Below are positions 35,201 through 41,600 of a DNA stretch of 64,000 nucleotides, in pieces (positions within the stretch are counted from its first letter, which is position 1; each line of letters begins with the position of its first letter). Made by a program: the position numbers and the translations under genes. The notes under the pieces are model-generated. The model was not told where the DNA came from and ran no database searches. It saw only the letters and a program-made list of their open reading frames with translations. The stretch is from Tenebrio molitor (lineage: Eukaryota; Arthropoda; Insecta; Coleoptera; Tenebrionidae): contig NC_091047.1 in assembly GCF_963966145.1 (NCBI RefSeq), positions 30,938,001-31,002,000 on the forward strand, in the 5' to 3' direction.

Positions 35201-37754
35201 GCCGCACCTGCATTTTGATAACGTGATAACATTGCCCATTACATTAGCAACATATCAGTGAGCTCATTATTTTCGTAATGATAAAGCAATTCCGACTAAT
35301 TAGGTGACAACTCTGACAGTATTTTTGATTAACGTCCATGCTAATTTGATTTTTTTTGTCAATTCTAATTTCTAACAAATCAGCGCAAATTTGAGCAGGA
35401 CCGGTTTCAAAAAAATTAACTTATTGTATCTTCATTGCCGTACACATTTTACTAAGGTGATTTTGGCTAAAACTCTTTAGAACAACGCATGTTAAAAGGA
35501 ACGCCTCAACTTCGAAAACACCCTGTATTTTGCTTTAAATAAATTGTCGGCGGAAAAATTTTGTGTATTACACGGCTAGAAAATGTTTTGCAAGTCTTCG
35601 CACTTGTGGTGCCTCGGCTGACGCCTCTGCCTCACAAACCGTGCTTGCACTTGCGAAATGGCATTTTCTAACCTTGTGATACAATAGTATATTGGGATAC
35701 AAGGTTAGGAAGTGCATTATAACAGAATCGACTTCGTCTCGATTTTTCAACTTTCGAGATGCTGTTATGGCACTAACCGTATATCCCATTACGTTTTTCG
35801 CACAATCGCTTATACGAAAAAAAATGTCTTCGAAGTAATTTTTTGACAGGAATATTTTGAAGACATTAATGTCATTAATGACTTACCTCAGTAGGTATCG
35901 GTGTCGTTATTTACTTACAGCATTAGGGTTGTTAAGTTCAACTTTCAGATTGTGTCAATAACAATTGTAAGTAGCTATAACAACACGATTGCGCGAAAAT
36001 AACTATTGGAACTTTTTTTGCGTTGCACTTGATAATTTTTTAATCTTACTGTTCTTCCCAACGTGATCAGTGACGTACTCAACTTTTGTGCTTGAACTGT
36101 ACATTTCTGCCCTAATGTGGATGTATAGCACAAAACTGAACGAACTAGGGTTTTAATATTCTGATGTAAGTACTTTGATTTCAACCTGTATAGATTTTTG
36201 CTTGACGCACTATTTTCAAGGGACCTATCGTATTAACTAAAAACTAGTGTACCTACCGCAACGTGTACTATGTAGGTACCATCGTGATCATTAAAAACGA
36301 CTACACTAGAAATTTGGCTGTGTAAATTTGAATGAATGTCATTGTGACAATTGAAAAATTCCGCAATTAACAGATTTTCAAAAAAACCATTCTGCAAACC
36401 TGAATACATGATGGTGGTACCATTAGAAACATTGCTGTCGAACTGGGTGTTAGCACTAGCACTGTGTTGCGGGCGAGTTTATTTTCACGGATTTGAAAAT
36501 TTTAAATATTGAGGTTGACTAACTTTGACAAATCTCGGTACGTTCTTTCAGCCTAAATTTTCAAAAATCTCAGTGGCGTCCCAAGTTAACTGTAGTCGTT
36601 TTTTATGATCACGATGATACATGTGCACCAGATACTATCAAGTATTCATTTGGATCTTTTGTTATACTAACATATGATGAATAGATAAAGTTAGTTTTAC
36701 GAACTATTTTGAATGATAGGTATAATCATCAAAAATATTTGTTTTTGTCTCGAAATTTTCGAAATTAAATTTGATGGATTTAAAGGATTTTTTCAGAATA
36801 CACTAGATTGTGCCGAAAGAGCTGTATGAAAACTCGCCTTAGGCAACGAGTCAGTTTTTATTATACCGAATTTGCGTAATAGCCAAAAACAAATGGAATT
36901 CCCTATGAGTGAAACTAATTCTGTTTTCTGAATACAGGCAAATTCCGCAAAGAATTCCACCGCGCTTTCGAGCACTGTTGTCAGCGTTCGGGTGGTCATG
37001 GATTCCAATTTAGCGCAGTCTATCGAAAAACCGACAAGGACTCAGGAATTGTCTCACAAACGCACTCAAGGACCGATCTGGAGATACAGCGAGTGAAAGA
37101 TTTCGAACCGAGACATAACAGGAAAGGGACTAAGACTAGCATGTTGCTGTTGGAAACATAAACACAAAATTTAGATAATTGAAAAAAATCGAAAAAATAT
37201 GTACGTCTAGTATTAAATATGCGCTGCTAGTGGCGCCTCACGTACTTCTATCACTAACTTTCAGGCATAATCGACCCGGATTCGCACTATCAGTACTGAA
37301 CTGTAATGTTTGTAAAGCTCCCGACATTATAACTTCACCTGATCCCGCCGATCGGTGAGTTCGTTAGCTGCCAAAAGCGTACCAGCCCACCGACCCTATG
37401 TGTTGTAACTTTAACTTACTGATCTGAGGGGAAAAATAATAAACGCTGAAACTTGTAAATTAGTGTTGACAACGTCATGTTTTATGTAGCAAACTGTCAA
37501 TAAATAAATCTTAGGTTAAGGACGAATGTGTTTTATTACAGCAGTTTCTCTTTGTTTCAGGAAAGTTTAGGAGAGAGTTTCGTTGGTCGTTCAAATGCAC
37601 TCCGGCGAACGAAGCTTCTAACATTACCGTGCGCAATAGCACTTGTATCTATCGTTTCACGACCACCCACCACAGCTACAGGTCGCGCAGCGAAATAATT
37701 CCGCTCAATACCATTCACGCTTCGAAAATTGCGGGACACTACGCCGTAGATTGA
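20097..37754 (+). CDS. Neuropeptide-type class A GPCR, 3' end (two exons, 17.35-kb intron)
   Basis: Gene-level entry for the exons at 20097-20209 and 37561-37754. The first ends in ...NPIIYNFMSG with the Gly codon split by a GTAAGT donor. The second starts with the remaining two bases and continues KFRREFRWSF, the usual run-on from TM7 into helix 8. Phase and protein context agree, although the 17,351-bp intron is filled with transposons. The receptor would sit in the plasma membrane and couple a peptide ligand to G proteins. The HWLCYANSAVNPIIYNF pattern is like insect allatotropin/orexin-, SIFamide- or trissin-type receptors, and I cannot choose among them from one helix. Upstream exons (TM1-6) are not seen in the first 20 kb. 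Confidence 0.85.
20309..20387. repeat. Foldback repeat, TGTGCAACCG arms
   Basis: TTTTTTTGTGCAACCG pairs with CGGTTGCACAAAAA. A related TTTTCGGTTGCACA end is near 30390. A GCGGCCTTGATATAC box at about 20472 resembles the right boundary of the variable-stem hairpins. Confidence 0.55.
20500..21570. other. Non-coding within the GPCR intron
   Basis: No clear element. The 66-residue minus-strand frame at 20879-21079 (acidic end DSDDDKFLIV) has no recognised family, splice context or start context. Confidence 0.35.
21793..22172. repeat. Nested inverted repeat
   Basis: CCAGAAATGTGGTAGCAAGT at the left matches in reverse ACTTTGTGTAAAAGTTGCTACCACATTTCTGG-type sequence at the right, including AAGATG/CATCTT blocks. 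About 380 bp. It encloses the transposase relic on the minus strand. Confidence 0.6.
21905..22085 (-). pseudogene. Mariner-like transposase C-terminal fragment
   Basis: The minus strand reads KEYVNEVFRTIFTPDLCTKI, CRDVARRVQLCIEHNGGQFE and HFQSNLNLNAFDNS before a stop. The pattern 'C...NGG.FEH' followed by a short tail is the usual end of a group of insect mariner-like transposases. No catalytic domain is attached; upstream sequence is interrupted. Identification is from recall of the family ending, so moderate. Confidence 0.55.
22580..23783. mobile_element. 1.2-kb TIR element, host of a nested MITE
   Basis: TATAGGCTTGCCCGATATCG at 22578-22597 is exactly inverted at 23766-23785, with TA on each side. 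A second imperfect inverted block follows (CGCGCCGCCTCGCGG against CCGCTTGGCGGCGCG). No transposase was recognised inside. Confidence 0.75.
23096..23350. mobile_element. Harbinger-type MITE nested in the 22.6-kb element
   Basis: GTGCTTATTCACAATGGACA and the complementary right end match over about 24 bp. The flanks are TAA (23093-23095 and 23351-23353), a 3-bp duplication typical of PIF/Harbinger. Length 255 bp. Confidence 0.85.
24035..24268 (+). pseudogene. Mariner transposase N-terminal HTH fragment
   Basis: The plus strand reads YEFKCGHSAATRNICRIESA, GTVKESTCRRWFAKFLNGEE and GLKDKNRSGRKSPSS. This matches the N-terminal mariner/SETMAR-type helix-turn-helix layout (F..G.SA..A..I......GT.....RRWF.KF..G...L.D..RSGR.S). 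The catalytic DD(D) region is absent, and the open frame ends soon after. It lies between relics of other elements. Confidence 0.7.
24461..24882 (+). pseudogene. THAP-domain protein fragment, multiply broken
   Basis: From ATG 24461 the frame gives CCVRNCNSN...(stop)...VPVFKFPSNEETKPIWKRF, and in a shifted frame ACAKHFRETDINGDKMKRLV then PNAVPI. These are the THAP zinc-finger landmarks in order: C-x(2-4)-C, FKFP, W, then C-x-KHF and the closing AVP. THAP domains occur in P-element-type transposases and in host DNA-binding proteins. Stops and a frame change show it is dead. The 73-residue open frame at 24661 is its 3' part. Confidence 0.6.
25157..25452 (+). mobile_element. MITE family C, copy 1 (TTTTTCACTACTAG TIRs)
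   Basis: TTTTTTCACTACTAG at the left, CTAGTAGTGAAAAAA at the right, about 295 bp. The inner blocks TATTGGTTAACGTAGAC and AGAAAGGGTTTTAACGTATC match copy 2 at 28960-29258. The right end runs directly into hairpin H3. Confidence 0.82.
25447..25586. repeat. Variable-stem hairpin H3
   Basis: AATATATACACCACGCTAGA pairs with CTACCTTGGCGTATAATTAC. The stem includes AGAGAAGAC, TTTAAGCC and TTTATTCCCC blocks; the loop is CTCGAAGCTTCGCTTCTCGG. CACG on the left faces CAAGG. Confidence 0.82.
25798..26017. mobile_element. 220-bp MITE, TA-flanked
   Basis: CTGTCTTCTCAATTTGGTTC at the left is inverted at the right as GAATTGAGAAAACAG with about 40 bp of similarity including AGGTCGTAAAATTTTAT. TA at 25796-25797 and 26018-26019. 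Confidence 0.85.
26402..26690 (+). pseudogene. Transposase HTH-region relic (MPYLSE type)
   Basis: The frame reads CPKMPYLSETLRIELLMIII, then RRRSQVEIA(stop)LFREQQ, PDLPLIRQDTIS(stop)IEIQCRN and a broken RVPRQREPT-like stretch. It resembles the N-terminal HTH domain of a mariner-like transposase common in beetle genomes (recalled family, not searched). Several in-frame stops show it is dead. Confidence 0.55.
26691..27439. other. Non-coding within the GPCR intron
   Basis: A CCGGGTGTCCGTGCACCGTG segment near 27220 resembles a MITE terminus, without a visible partner. Small open frames at 26795-26983 and 27149-27340 lack any family features. Confidence 0.35.
27440..27815 (+). repeat. Dispersed repeat A, copy 2, with hairpin H1b
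   Basis: Matches 11771-12075 (inverted) and 31770-32092: TTTTTGGCACTAAAACGCGTG, TTAATGACACAGATTACTTC, and the hairpin GATACACGTTTATAAGG...CCTTATAAACTTGTA at 27709-27810. The loop contains AAACTCGTCGCACGT. Confidence 0.78.
27817..28017. mobile_element. MITE family E, copy 1 (GTCCAGCGAGAG TIRs)
   Basis: TTTGTCCAGCGAGAGGTTGG at the left and CTCTCGCTGGACGAAG at the right, about 200 bp. Copy 2 (inverted) is in a shot intron at 49690-49884. Confidence 0.8.
28033..28146 (+). repeat. Dispersed repeat D, copy 2
   Basis: CTACAACCGTCAAAAAAACG through GTTTACTTGGATGCTAAAAT; preceded by ATAATATACTATTTT. Matches 15858-15974 and 29391-29509. Confidence 0.75.
28821..28966. repeat. Variable-stem hairpin H4
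   Basis: GTATTCAAACCTTGTTAAG pairs with CTTACCTTGGTTTGAAATAT. The stem includes AGAAAGTG and CTTGCAGACC blocks; the loop is CTCGTCTACGACTCGG. It ends TATACTATTTTT, immediately fused to MITE C copy 2. Confidence 0.82.
28960..29258 (+). mobile_element. MITE family C, copy 2
   Basis: TTTTTCACTACTAG to CTAGTAGTGAAAAAA, matching 25157-25452. It sits between hairpin H4 on the left and H5 on the right with overlapping boundaries. Confidence 0.82.
29250..29390. repeat. Variable-stem hairpin H5
   Basis: ATAGTATATAAACCACGGTG pairs with CACCTTGGTATATAATATAC. The stem includes GGAGAAGT and TATAGCC blocks; the loop is CCTCGGCGCGCCTCGGGCTC. CACGG faces CAAGG. Repeat D begins right after TACTATTTT. Confidence 0.85.
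29391..29570 (+). repeat. Repeat D, copy 3, followed by its own foldback
   Basis: CTACAACCGTCAAAAAAACG to TGGATGTTTTAATATTTTTT, then the inverted tail AAAATATTAAAACACCCAAG. Confidence 0.72.
29660..29810. repeat. Hairpin HA', reverse copy of HA
   Basis: Nearly identical, in reverse, to 15995-16155, with GTTGGCGCATTCGAATGAGT and its complement, and the loop GTCTCGACCTGACGGTCTCG. The long open frames here are palindrome artefacts. Confidence 0.8.
29811..29950. repeat. Hairpin HC, fused to HA'
   Basis: ATTTTTATATTAAGTGCGCG pairs with CGCGCACGAAATATAAACAA; the loop is GCCGAGACGAAGGTCGAGGC. A near copy of HB (11323-11461), showing an extended repeat shared with 11.3-11.6 kb. Confidence 0.75.
30048..30118. 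repeat. Small hairpin, ACAGTGCGTGAA arms
   Basis: Copy of the hairpin at 11541-11618: AACAGTGCGTGAAATG pairs with CATTTCACACACTGTT. Confidence 0.65.
30417..30485. repeat. Variable-stem hairpin H10
   Basis: GGCTACGAAATCCTTTGATG pairs with CGTCAAAGTACGATTTCGCAGCC-type sequence; the loop is ATCTCGAGAT. Boxed by ACCTTGG on the left and CCTTGAT on the right. Confidence 0.6.
30576..31216. mobile_element. Non-autonomous hAT-type element
   Basis: TAGAGATGGACATAATCGA at the left and TCGATTATGCCCATCACTA at the right are terminal inverted repeats. CTACCTAG is repeated exactly at 30568-30575 and 31217-31224, the 8-bp duplication expected for hAT elements. Inside are many ATTCGATTA and ATCACTCGTA(T/A)AATGAGTGAT units, probably transposase-binding repeats. 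No transposase reading frame. Confidence 0.88.
31217..31600. repeat. Inverted-repeat host of the hAT insertion
   Basis: AAAATGATTTACATCTA just left of the hAT copy recurs inverted (TAGATGTAAATCATTTTATT) at about 31560. The stretch 31370-31580 also resembles 18540-18700 (GGTGGCCACTTTCA, ATATATTTTGAGGTTAGG). Confidence 0.55.
31770..32092 (+). repeat. Dispersed repeat A, copy 3, with truncated hairpin H1c
   Basis: Matches copy 2 from TTAAAACACTAAAGCTTTAA to GATACACGTTTATAAGGGCC. The hairpin's right arm is shortened, leaving GCACTCCGCTACGCG and TTGTATCATACATAATATAC. Confidence 0.75.
32095..32640. repeat. Dispersed repeat F, copy 2
   Basis: Matches 14810-15205, with two extra short internal repeats (AGGCACCTTTAATGAACAAA type). 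It ends TGTTGGCAAGCTGATAAAAA. It begins where TACTATTTT of hairpin H1c ends. Confidence 0.65.
33030..34062 (-). pseudogene. Tc1-type transposase pseudogene
   Basis: The minus strand, read across stops and frame changes, gives the Tc1 order: an N-terminal HTH relic, a basic region (GDWTAHKEAETRPETDH), RRPATGSKLTADLRRARLNF, LAFDESRFCLYKSDGQVIVY (first catalytic Asp), SIMVWIGISLDVDTELVVL, IYMHDNRQPHIA (second Asp) and WPACNPDLNSIEHLCDNMEK (acidic third position). The longest clean piece is 33258-33452. The gene is clearly dead. Its terminal repeats were not identified, so the element boundaries are unknown. Confidence 0.8.
34063..34447. other. Non-coding flank of the Tc1 relic
   Basis: May include the element's terminus, but no inverted partner was found near 32.7-33.0 kb. 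Confidence 0.3.
34448..34560. repeat. Variable-stem hairpin H6
   Basis: TTCGGCCAAAAAATGCCTTT pairs with AGATGCATTTTTTGGCCTTG; the loop is TCTCGGCTGCGCCTCGACT. TTCGG faces TCAAGG. Followed by ATAACTATTT. Confidence 0.75.
34961..35525. mobile_element. 565-bp MITE with 36-bp TIRs, TA-flanked
   Basis: CAGGGTGTTTTCGAAGTTGA at the left and TCAACTTCGAAAACACCCTG at the right, with similarity continuing inward (about 100 bp including ACTAAG/CTTAGT blocks). TA at 34959-34960 and 35526-35527. Confidence 0.9.
35561..35687. repeat. Variable-stem hairpin H7
   Basis: GTGTATTACACGGCTAGAAA pairs with TTTTCTAACCTTGTGATACA. The loop is GCCTCGGCTGACGCCTCTGC. CACGG faces CAAGG; ends ATAGTATATTG. Confidence 0.82.
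35689..35793. repeat. Variable-stem hairpin H8, abutting H7
   Basis: TTGGGATACAAGGTTAGGAA pairs with GCACTAACCGTATATCCCAT; the loop is ATCGACTTCGTCTCGAT. CAAGG is on the left and (complement) TACGG on the right, so its polarity is opposite to H7. Confidence 0.78.
35794..37560. other. 3' part of the GPCR intron
   Basis: No further exon. A GTIRNIAVELGVSTSTVLR-like reading near 36430-36480 may be a transposase HTH scrap. The polypyrimidine acceptor CTCTTTGTTTCAG ends the intron. Confidence 0.4.
37561..37754 (+). CDS. GPCR terminal coding exon (cytoplasmic tail)
   Basis: Begins after CTCTTTGTTTCAG; its first two bases complete the Gly codon from 20209. It encodes KFRREFRWSFKCTPANEASN, ITVRNSTCIYRFTTTHHSYR, SRSEIIPLNTIHASKIAGHY and AVD, then TGA. 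Helix 8 (FRREFRWSF) is followed by a Cys, a plausible palmitoylation site, and a Ser/Thr-rich tail suited to arrestin control. It lies over 17 kb from the TM7 exon. A poly(A) signal follows at 37846. Confidence 0.88.
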
Positions 37755-37845
37755 GTAATTGATTATGTCACTTGGAGTGCGCGACCTGCTGCTATAGATC
37801 ATAGTTGACCCTTCCAGATGAGCTGTTGTGTGAGAAGCATACCTA

Positions 37846-37851
37846 AATAAA
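37846..37851 (+). promoter_or_regulatory. Poly(A) signal AATAAA for the GPCR gene
   Basis: AATAAA lies 92 bases after the GPCR stop codon, giving a short 3' UTR. Confidence 0.6.
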
Positions 37852-38482
37852 ATCGAAGAAATGTAGTGTGACGTTTTATTTTCTGACGGGCATAGGTAGG
37901 AGACTCCGAATTAAAAAAATTTAGTTTATTGTTTAATTACATAACAAATTAAATATAATAGTTACAATATTGACTGATCCGTTCTTTCATACTGGCGATA
38001 TAAAAGAAAGGCGTATATGGTAATCACACAACTAGTAGCGGCGCTTTAGTATCTAAATTAATAAGAATATGATAAGTAAGTTAGTAGGATAAATCAATAA
38101 ATGTTCACTAAATAAAGCAAAAATCGCCACAAAAATGGTCCCACTTATACCCATGTACAGAACAAAATACAAAAGAAAAATCACCACGAAATATAAAAAC
38201 AATTTCCAATCTTGCGAATTATGGCAACTAAACGCAATTACGTATTGTGACTTGCACACAAAACAGAAATAAATTAAACATCGAGTAGTGCACTTGATTT
38301 GCAAGTGAGCCGGACCGGCGGGGCCGAAACTGGCGATTTCGACCCCGCCCGCCCCGATCGACTCCTTCATACAAAAATATGAACAGCATTTTTGAACGTG
38401 AACTACACAAAACTCGTAACCCTACGTTGTCAGTCATTAGTCAAGTCGTAAATTTGGAATAAGTTAAAAATCCTACGATTAC
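37852..38482. other. Convergent 3' intergenic / UTR zone
   Basis: Separates the GPCR end from the shot stop codon. TTTATT on the plus strand (AATAAA on the minus) near 37875 and 37925 are possible shot poly(A) signals. The minus-strand open frames here (69-105 residues) are probably 3' UTR. Confidence 0.45.
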
Positions 38483-38630
38483 TTAAAGTCTAAAAGGCTC
38501 CCGTTCCTTTGTTTTCTTCGCCTGGCCGGTCGCAGTTTCGGCCGCTCCTGATGGCTTCCTTAAAAGGCGTGAAACGGCGGTCGGCTGGCCGGGCGCGACG
38601 GGCGTGTTGGATCCTGATGGTGTTCGTGTC
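38483..38630 (-). CDS. shot: shot terminal exon
   Basis: The acceptor CATTTAG precedes 38630; one base completes the codon left by 41951. It encodes TRTPSGSNTPVAPGQPTAVS, RLLRKPSGAAETATGQAKKT and KEREPFRL, then TAA. It is basic, rich in Ser/Pro/Thr, and without ATG, so scans miss it. The composition is typical of the disordered microtubule-lattice-binding tail. It is separated from the previous exon by a 3.3-kb intron holding nested MITEs. Confidence 0.85.
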
Positions 38631-41600
38631 CTAAATGTCGAAAAAATCGTCAAATTATGTTTTCAAGAAACTGTGAAAACTAACAGTCCAGAGCTGCAGC
38701 GATTGAATTACCAAAAAAGCAAAAGTTTGCATTTAAAGGTTGTTATTTGTCGGATACGACTCGATTGAAAACAAGATCCGCGCTCGCTGAGCTCTCGACC
38801 GGTACGGTGTTACTACGTTAAGTTGAGTGTGTTAAATTACCTAGCCGCTGTCCTCAGCGTCGGAGCATTACCGATTGTCACTTGTCGTGGTTTGCTTGTA
38901 CTCCTAATCAACACACATTGAGACATGCCAGTTAGTCAGGTTATTTAGATCGTCGAAGAAAAAATACAGCAACAAAAAACCAGAAACGATCAGTTCAAAT
39001 ACGACACGTGCAAGAGAATAAAGAATCAAATCAAAAAATCCATGCAACTCGGAGACATTTACCTATTGCTGGCAATAGGTATTTTCGATCTGCTCGACTT
39101 GCTCGCAGACGACTTGGTTCTGGTTAGTAGTAGAGGCGGCGGCGCAAAAAACGAGTTAGTATCAGTCAGAGAAAAACAAAAACGCAACGACAACAAACAG
39201 ATGAACGATGGGTGCAGGAAACGAAATGAACACGTGTTGAACACCAAACATGCACTCTAGTACAGAATTACCCTGAAGATAGAGACATAGAGCAAGAACT
39301 CGACGTCGAAGGGGACTCTGGATCAGTGTCACCGCTTCCTTTGTATACAGGTATGCGAGACCTGGGTCCAAGGCACAAGATGAACACAGTGGATATAAAA
39401 AGAGGGCGGCCAACCGTTTACTATACTATCAGTATTTTTATTTTTTGTTATCATTATTTGTATTTTTTTAGTTATTCAGATTAGTCTTTGTATGTTTGGA
39501 GTCATTAATATCCGTCCACTCTCTACTGCAACATTTAGAAAATTGTGTGGTGCATATTGTGTTTTGTCAAAAACGTTAAATGAGATCTTCCTATGCAAGC
39601 GATGACGAATCTAACAAACAAAAAGTTACTTAACACCTTAGGACTCTTTTGGTAACTTGCCGCCTCAACAACAAATTTAAGCGGAAATAGAAGCTACCGT
39701 CCTGGAAGCAGAATCGGTAAACGCATGAAAACGACAGATCGTGCCAAAATGTAACTGCAGAACATAATCATTTGTACCGGGTGTTTTTTAAAATTTCACC
39801 TCGTAGTGGGCGTTGGAGAGTCGATTGAGAACACACCGGTCGTGTAAAAACGTAAGATTTAAACGGCTGATCCGTGATCCGTAAGCTGTACAGGGTGATT
39901 CAAGTTTTACCACCCGAGCGAAAACACCCACTTCTAATCGATTTAAAATTCTCAAAAAATTCAGGAATGATTGTGTATCGCTGTAGAACATTCTGTAAAA
40001 ATTTAAACTTTTTTAATGAAACAGGTCAATATTTCGTTTTAATTCAATAACCGATAAATTAATTTACATAATTTTTCACTGGGAGTCATTTCGAACCTTT
40101 GGGAAAAATTTGGTGTCATTGAAATCATGAAAACATCACCGGTTTCCGAAATAAATGGAATTTGATATTAAAGTACAAGATTTAGCTATGATTTATTATT
40201 AAATTGGGCGGTCACTTCGACAAAAGAGGTTGACATGGCTTGTTTACGGTACCCTTTAGGGACTTAAGAATTACTAGAAAAATTGTCAACAGATGTCTAC
40301 CCAACAATGAGGTATTTATTTATGACCAGTCTTAGGACAGAATAGCCCCGGACAATTCGACCAGTACAACTTTGCGTTATACCCCGCTCACATATAAACA
40401 CGATTCAGCTGGTTCGCTTTAAATAACAGGGAACCAGCTCAGTCGTATGTATATGCGAGCGAGGGATTACGCAAAGTTGTATTGGTCGACTGTCGGGTAC
40501 TATTTTGTCCTAACACTGTTTATGACACTGCAGTTGTAAATCTTGGTAATTTTTCCCTCTTAATGTTAAAATTGCAATAATTTTCTTTTGATGCGAATTT
40601 CATAAATGTGTACTAAAAAATATTTTTTTTTTGATCAAAATCGATTTTTCAAATTTTATGGCTCTGAATGAAGTGATACGGGAAAATTGATTGCACACAT
40701 TTGAAGCCTTATATGAAGGGAATGTAAACCCAACGTTTCATTATTTTTACTAATTTTTTAATAGGGTTTATCGTGCGGGCGGTAAAACTTGAAATACCCT
40801 GTATAGTGCGCTCACAATCGACTCTTCAACGCCTACTATGAGGTGAACTTTAAAAAAACACCCGATAGAAGGTCCCTGCGGAATAGGATCTAATTTGAAC
40901 TTCATAACCATATAAAGCAGAAAGTACTAAAGAGTAACTCTACGGATTTTATTTTATTTTTTTTATCTAGTGGACGGATAATAATGAACTCGACTTTATG
41001 TACCTTTCTACTGGGGACTAGAGTCCTCTTGCGGCTTAAGCCTGAAAGGCTTTTGGGCCTTCCCTTTTGTTCTGAAATTTGCAATCCAACAATTTACTTT
41101 CTCGTTTCGTTTATTTTTTATTGGTTATGCAATTCATTAAGTTGGCTACCCTTTATACAAGCCCACAACCCAATTACTGAGACCGGGTTAATTAAAACCC
41201 ATCCCAACCATCTACGCCCATGATATAGACAAAAATGCACGATTTCTACCCAGTTAAACTTCGATTTCTCGATTAATTTGCTTTACCTTGGGGTGGTAAC
41301 TGACGTTAGTGTTGGTATACTTGATGCTCTCGGTATGCCTGATGATCTAGCAATGTTAGAACATGCCATTATTAGTGGACCATAGATTGAAGAAAATGTA
41401 CTTAGTTAAAAGTGACGGAAAATTAAATAAAATGAGAATCTGAACTATTTTCATTCGGTTTTCCATTCCAACAATTAAAATATAATAAAAAATTTAAGAG
41501 TTCAGTTGACCATGAGAAACAAAACCGCATTTTGTCCCTCGACAGTTAATCGATAAGTATTAATTGAAAATTTAAAGTTTGTTTCTCGAGGCCAGCTAAA

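Larger units (their letters stand above)
39777..40865. mobile_element. Outer MITE of a triple nest
   Basis: CCGGGTGTTTTTTAAAATTT at the left and, on the opposite strand, TCGGGTGTTTTTTTAAAGTT at the right, with about 55 bp of inverted similarity. TA at 39775-39776 and 40866-40867. Interrupted by 39891-40801. Confidence 0.85.

Noticed and set aside
11145..35793. CRISPR-like or tRNA-like reading of the hairpin units
   Set aside because: Units are dispersed over 25 kb, not regularly spaced, and lack tRNA boxes. The host is an animal.
39042..39260. 72-residue plus-strand frame with a LLDLLADDLVLV piece
   Set aside because: Only a faint likeness to Harbinger N-termini. No catalytic blocks or termini were found around it.
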